Position numbers and translations under genes: made by a program. This document shows, piece after piece, positions 61,313 through 64,000 of a stretch of DNA of 64,000 nt (positions are counted from its first letter, which is position 1; each line of letters opens with the position of its first letter). The notes beneath the pieces were generated by a model. The model was not told the origin of the DNA, searched no databases, and was given only the letters and a program-made list of their open reading frames with translations. This DNA is from Zingiber officinale. Lineage: Eukaryota; Streptophyta; Magnoliopsida; Zingiberales; Zingiberaceae. The stretch is from positions 13,069,317-13,133,316 of the forward strand of contig NC_055996.1 in NCBI RefSeq assembly GCF_018446385.1. Direction: 5' to 3'.

Positions 61313-62028
61313 ATACTAGTAGAGGCGAGGATTCAGAATAACTAAAATCCTTAGAGTTATTGCCTAAGTTATCTATCTTCCTAGCCTTAGGTAAGGTAGT
61401 TTTCACATGATAAGCTACGTATTTTTCTTTAGCCCTATCATGCTTCTTATTTTCATGATAAATAGCATTAAAGTGATATAAATTATTCCTAACATACTTT
61501 TTATCATTACTTAAAGGAATTGCTTCAATAAATGATACCTTGGGTTTGCTCTTGAGATCTCCCCCTTGACTAATGCTTCCTCCTTTAAGCTTAGTTGATT
61601 TCTTCCCTTTTTGGGCATTGACTCTGATAATTTCCTCTTTGATTACAAGAGAAGCACATAATGTGCTTTTTGCCTTTGTGTACCACGGGACCGACCTTCT
61701 TTGGCTTCTCCTTAGCCTCGGGTACCACTTAACTCTTCTTCTTGACCAATTTGAGACACTTACTCTTATAGTGCCCTTTTTTCCTACACTCAAAACAAAT
61801 GATATGATATTTATTATTAACAATTGAAATTTCTATACTTTTACTTGTAGGGGCGACACTTTCTTCATTTAATCCAGATGATGAGACTTCTTCTTGATCT
61901 GACATTGATGATCCACGCTCCCCCTCAATCCTAGAAGTGGAGGTATCTTCATCCTCATGCAGTTGAAACAAGGAGTACATGTTGGGTAACACGACGCGGG
62001 TGCATGCTAGAACACGTTTCGTAAACAT
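61313..62028 (-). pseudogene. Copia gag remnant with zinc knuckle
   Basis: On the minus strand the frame carries CFECRKKGHYKSKC, a CX2CX4HX4C nucleic-acid-binding knuckle typical of retroelement gag. An acidic Ser-rich stretch (RGSSMSDQEEVSSSGLNEES) lies before it and a Lys-rich linker after it. The frame shifts near 61780 and continues as HFNAIYHENKKHDRAKEKYV. It is opposite in direction to the gag at 58756, so this is a different insertion. Confidence 0.75.
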
Positions 62029-62759
62029 GCGTAGTTAAAAATTAAAATAATAATAATTCTTAATTATTATATCACATACATCACACATATACAAAGATAC
62101 AACATGTTAGATATGATCGCATAATTAAAATTTTATGAAAAGTAAATGTATGCTAGGTATACCTGACGGATGATGTGTAGAAGATTCCATCAGATGATCC
62201 GAGTGGGAAGGAAATGTCCGGAGAGAAGACCCAAGGATTCAGGGGGAGCAATTAAGGTAAAACAATTTATGTTACATGAAAAATTGTATGATTTAGATCC
62301 TTATTGTTTGAATTGTACTATGAATCTAAAAATGCATGAAAATCCCACTTTACTTAACAAAACTAATTTAATTAATAAAAAATTAAATAATTCAAATATA
62401 ATTAAAATTGATCAAATCAACTCAAACCTTAATCAAGACCCCGATTCAGTTAATCAAAGTTTATTTATTCAAGATAATTTGAACTTAAATCAAAATAATA
62501 ATTATCTAGAATGAAATAACAATAAACATAATTTAACAAAAAAATTTAAATAAAAATAAGAAACTAAACTATAAATCAAAGTTTAGAAAATTAGAAAAAC
62601 AAAATAATGTTTTGAAAAACAAAATTAATAAATTAGAAAACATTATTAATAATTTTATCAACTCACCAAATCTAGATTTAAGTTATAAATCAAAACCAAA
62701 TCTAAAACAAAATCTCCACAAACCTAATTATAATCATGTATCTTTTAATTATGAAACTA

Positions 62760-62798
<39 letters not shown>

Positions 62799-62810
62799 AA
62801 TAACAAGAAC

Positions 62811-62862
<52 letters not shown>

Positions 62863-63300
62863 CAATAATAACAAAAATAACAAAAACAATAAAATACAAT
62901 TCAACAACAATAATTTAACTTATTTGAATTGTTTGACTTGCCATGATCATACATAGTTATCTGCCATGTCATGCATCTTCTCTTTATGGTTAGAATGGTT
63001 AGATTAAAAAGGTTTATCAAACCCTACAACATAGCACCAGAATGGATTGGGATGATAGTACATCAAGGAAACTTTGTCGAAGGCATGTCTAGGCTGAATA
63101 TGAAATTCTACCTGGTGCACTAGACATAGTGGATCTGACTGAAGCTACCCCAGTCAAACATGAGCTAGTTAGACCAAAATTTAGTATTAAATTTTTTGGG
63201 TGGGAACATTTTGGAAAGTCTTCACCATTGATACACAAGAAGGCCATATGCCTCGCCACTGAACTGAAAGCTTATCCTTAGAACGCCTGCTTGATTAACC
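62029..63300. other. transposon-like DNA with an Asn-rich stretch and AAT repeat
   Basis: A 114-codon frame at 62170-62514 is rich in Asn, Leu and Lys and resembles no domain I know. A compound AAT microsatellite spans 62760-62865. A stretch at about 63000-63130 can be read as KRFIKPYNIAPEWIGMIVHQ and may be a retroelement scrap. Nothing here can be called a gene. Confidence 0.4.
62760..62865. repeat. (AAT)n microsatellite
   Basis: Long AAT runs interrupted by AACAAAAATAACAAG. The apparent poly-Asn and poly-Leu frames are by-products of this repeat. Confidence 0.95.
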
Positions 63301-63329
63301 CAAAGCTAAGTTTGAATCTAACATGAGTT

Positions 63330-64000
63330 CAAAAACCTTTTTCAAAAATTCAAACTTGAATAATTTCAAACTTAATTAAATTAATTTCAAACTAAACTAA
63401 ATAGTTAAATAATTTCAAACTTAATCTTTTTAAAACTTAATTAAAATTATTTTAAAACTTAATTAAAATTATTCTAAAACTTATTTTAAAACTTAATTAA
63501 AAACTTATTTTAAAAATTAATTAAAATTATTTTAAAACTTAATTAAAATTATTCTAAAACTTATTTTAAAACTTAATTAAAAACTTAATTAAAAACTTAT
63601 TTTAAAAATTAATTAAAATTATTTAAAACTCTTTTTAAAACTTAATTAAAAATTATTTTAAAACTCTTTTTAAAACTTAATTAAAAATTATTTTAAAACT
63701 TATTTTAAAACTCAATTAAAAACTTAATTATTTTAAACTTAATTAAAAACTTAATTATTTTAAACTTAATTAAAAACTTAAAATTAATCAAAATTATTTT
63801 AAAACTTAATTAAAAACTTAAAATTAATAAAAAATTATTTTAAACTTAATTAAAAAAATTAAACTTAATTAAAATTATTTTAAAACTTAAAAATTATTTT
63901 TGAAACTTAATTAAAATATTTTAATGCTTAATTAAATTATTAAAAAAAACTTTAATAACTTTAAACAATAAATAAATTAATTTAACTTTAACCTTAAAAA
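63330..64000. repeat. degenerate AAACTTAATTAAAATTATTTT tandem array
   Basis: About 670 bp is made of near-copies of AAACTTAATTAAAAATTATTTT with units of roughly 15-30 bp. The array reaches the window edge. Confidence 0.85.

Noticed and set aside
62702..62918. poly-Asn and poly-Leu frames
   Set aside because: These are translations of an AAT microsatellite.
63330..64000. possible CRISPR-like array of regular repeats
   Set aside because: The units are AT-only, uneven and without unique spacers, and this is plant nuclear DNA.

Overview
This is a nuclear plant DNA window, probably from a monocot. Two short genes have very GC-rich coding sequence set in AT-rich surroundings, a long gene has many short exons and AT-rich introns, and transposon remnants fill the rest. 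The repeat types (Copia and Gypsy LTR elements, RTE LINE, tRNA-derived SINEs, MITEs) fit a large monocot genome. A member of the ginger/banana order is my guess, but I cannot prove it.

Layout. 1-5.6 kb: minus-strand remains of two unrelated genes lying in line: the last-but-one exons of acetylornithine deacetylase (5061-5581), then a decayed GDAP2-like gene (macro plus CRAL-TRIO domains, 174-4806) with at least three in-frame stops. A SINE, two MITE-like elements and a 5'-truncated RTE LINE have inserted here, several with clear target-site duplications. 7.4-9.1 kb: an intact single-exon NMD3 gene (minus strand) with a telo-box leader. 9.3-13.9 kb: AT-rich sequence with a family of long inverted repeats, a broken P4-ATPase (flippase) fragment and a TTAATTAG-type minisatellite. 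14.0-14.7 kb: an intact intronless VQ-motif gene of the HAIKU1 type. 15.5-23.7 kb: a transposon nest with a Gypsy LTR, a CACTA end inserted just after its gag start, and a minus-strand Copia element whose pol is split by a related solo LTR. 23.7-26.4 kb: AT-rich spacer with two SINE-like copies. 26.8-54.9 kb: one large gene, GRV2/KAM2 (the plant RME-8 J-protein), for which I could place 22 exons in a phase-consistent model of 2,595 codons. 57.2-64 kb: Copia LTR and gag sequence, a second LTR-like block, a minus-strand gag with a zinc knuckle, and simple repeats.

The working genes are unrelated housekeeping or developmental genes: ribosome export (NMD3), a plant-specific transcriptional cofactor (VQ) and endosomal trafficking (GRV2). 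There is no operon-like logic. The most consequential observation is a TGA in place of an expected Arg codon in exon 10 of the otherwise intact GRV2 reading frame, which would remove the J domain. I found no convincing new biological system; the interest lies in the pseudogene chimera, the precise nested insertions and the GRV2 stop codon.
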